Below, in pieces: positions 62,850 to 64,000 of a stretch of 64,000 nucleotides of DNA. Position 1 is the first letter of the stretch. The number at the start of each line of letters is the position of its first letter. Origin of the DNA: UBA6168 sp041392505 (GTDB taxonomy: Bacteria; Bacteroidota; Bacteroidia; Chitinophagales; Saprospiraceae); NCBI GenBank assembly GCA_041392505.1, contig JAWKLX010000041.1:1-64000 (forward strand). The letters run 5' to 3'. Both the position numbers and the translations under genes were made by a program. The notes below the pieces were generated by a model. That model was not told the origin of the DNA. It was given only the letters and a program-made list of their open reading frames with translations, and did not search any database.

Positions 62850-64000
62850 TTAGTTATTTGCCTTCTTGGTGTAAGGCTGGTTGGACAATATGAAAATGGC
62901 GGGAGCACCATTGGTTTCCGGCTCAAATTGGAATGGCTCGTGCTCAAAGTAAAAACCTCTCCCGGTCAAGTTGACTTCGATAGTTTTGGCCAAGGTGTCG
63001 TATTCCGGGTTCAGGCCTTGGCAGTTGTGATTGATCAATGTTCCGTGGACGTATTTATATTTCATCTGGTAATTGCCTGCAGGTTTATGTCGATCGGGGA
63101 ATATCTCCCAAAGAAATGTTTGGCTAAGGTTACAAATTTCATGGCCGGCTTTGTCAAACAATTGCCAAGAGGCGGCTCCCCTAAAGCTGTTTGTCAGGGC
63201 GATAGTTCGTTTTATGGGAATAGAGTCCTTACCCATGAGAAAATTTGCTTCCCAGGTGCCTATCATTTTTGAGCGGTTAATGGCCGTAATGGTCGGCATG
63301 TAGGTTGTCGGCGATTGGTAATTCGCTTGGGGGTACGAGATGGAATAGTTGTTTTTTTTATTGGATGAGCACGTAGAAATCCTGGCCGCTAAAATGACAA
63401 TGAATATGAGGATTTTTACCAATAATGCACCACTGAGTTCGCTGCCTGTTTTTTGCCCTCCTCCATGAATGCTAGAACGTAGGTCTTTGGACAATTTTAT
63501 CATGTCCTTATTATCGGGGTTCTCATGCAGATAAATATCGGTTGCATGTGCCAATAATTTCAGTTCATTTTTACTAAAATCAGCAAAGGGCCTATCCTTG
63601 TAAAATGCTTTCCTCATAAGTTGCATAGCCAATTGACTATATGATTTCAACACTGGTTGGAAGATCGTATATGGCAATGCTTTGAGCGCATTGAAGTAAT
63701 GAGGTTGAAGGTATTCATGAATTTCTTTTTTGAAAACACGATCCGAATTTTCGATAAAAGGGTTGATGGCAGCAAGCATTGCAGCCGCTACCGTTTTGTT
63801 TAAAAAAGAAAATGCTTTGGCATACACCTGATCTTTTATTTCATCCGACATCGGGAAGCCGGATTTATTCAGGGTGTGCAACCGGTTCATGGATCGAAAC
63901 CCTTTTTCTTCGGCACATTTATAAATCGATTCACTCAGTTTTTCGATAAAGTAAGGGGCGACCCATGCTTGAAAAGCGGGGTCTTCTAGTTCTTTCCAAT
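62850..64000 (-). CDS. Unrecognised protein with one membrane segment, 5' end beyond the window
   Basis: The reverse-strand frame runs to the window end without a stop, so the gene is partial. An internal ATG at 63890 (MNRLHTLNK) gives 346 residues, but the frame upstream (WKELEDPAFQAWVAPYFIEK) is equally protein-like. The N-terminal part is helical (about 15-150), one hydrophobic segment (ALLVKILIFIVILAARIS, about 154-172) ends in a cysteine, and a beta-rich C-terminal domain (about 200-346; MIGTWEANFLMGKDSIPIKR) resembles a lipocalin-like fold. I do not recognise a family. It is convergent with nothing and faces the NAD cassette promoter. Confidence 0.55.
   Translation of the reverse strand, partial: WKELEDPAFQAWVAPYFIEKLSESIYKCAEEKGFRSMNRLHTLNKSGFPMSDEIKDQVYAKAFSFLNKTVAAAMLAAINPFIENSDRVFKKEIHEYLQPHYFNALKALPYTIFQPVLKSYSQLAMQLMRKAFYKDRPFADFSKNELKLLAHATDIYLHENPDNKDMIKLSKDLRSSIHGGGQKTGSELSGALLVKILIFIVILAARISTCSSNKKNNYSISYPQANYQSPTTYMPTITAINRSKMIGTWEANFLMGKDSIPIKRTIALTNSFRGAASWQLFDKAGHEICNLSQTFLWEIFPDRHKPAGNYQMKYKYVHGTLINHNCQGLNPEYDTLAKTIEVNLTGRGFYFEHEPFQFEPETNGAPAIFILSNQPYTKKANN

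Overview
The window is a Bacteroidota chromosome segment, most likely from the Saprospiria/Lewinella-like branch. The evidence is three SusC/SusD outer-membrane pairs, secreted proteins with C-terminal type IX secretion (T9SS) sorting domains, CRTAC1/UnbV-type FG-GAP proteins, short leaders with textbook Bacteroidetes promoters (TTTG-N20-TAnnTTTG) and many dispersed palindromic intergenic repeats. The lineage call is an inference from gene content. No rRNA, tRNA, CRISPR array, transposase or prophage gene was found.

Layout. 0.2-9.8 kb: mixed genes (TonB-dependent receptor, DoxX-like membrane protein, beta-barrel protein, a methyltransferase-like protein with a signal peptide, an AT-rich orphan gene, a sodium:solute symporter, a CPBP protease, pdxJ). 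10-38 kb: a nutrient-acquisition region made of two related clusters facing each other. The forward cluster holds susC1-susD1-lipoprotein, then susC2-susD2-unknown-lipoprotein-arylsulfotransferase-like. The reverse cluster holds lipoprotein-susC3-susD3-unknown-barrel-CRTAC1-CRTAC1, with a second arylsulfotransferase-like gene divergent from it. 38-43 kb: housekeeping genes (gatB, an orphan gene, purH, a TetR regulator).

43.4-53.4 kb is the most striking part. It carries a SulP anion transporter, a beta-carbonic anhydrase, a 1386-residue fusion of a complete SulP transporter to the zinc protein DabA (DUF2309), and a NuoL-like DabB partner. All are on the same strand. Each SulP gene is preceded by a small exported protein with its own near-consensus promoter. 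Together they look like a dissolved-inorganic-carbon uptake locus in a probably heterotrophic bacterium, with an unusual covalent SulP-DabA arrangement.

53.5-59.2 kb: a DUF2490 beta-barrel, a small membrane protein, a HAD phosphatase, a DinB-like protein, and an overlapping MBOAT acyltransferase/SGNH-like pair that probably acetylates an exported glycan. 59.2-62.7 kb: an NAD-related cassette on the reverse strand (PRPP-synthetase-like, ADP-ribosylglycohydrolase, nicotinamide phosphoribosyltransferase). Its first two genes are broken by three single-base deletions, and an operator-like inverted repeat sits right at the start codon. The window ends inside an unrecognised membrane-anchored protein gene whose 5' end lies beyond base 64000.

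Intergenic DNA is rich in structure: GC-rich nested palindromes at 4.4, 28.0 and 54.4 kb, AT-rich palindromes at 28.0 and 60.9 kb, a five-copy phased direct repeat before the second arylsulfotransferase-like gene, and an 11-bp tandem repeat between susC3 and susD3.
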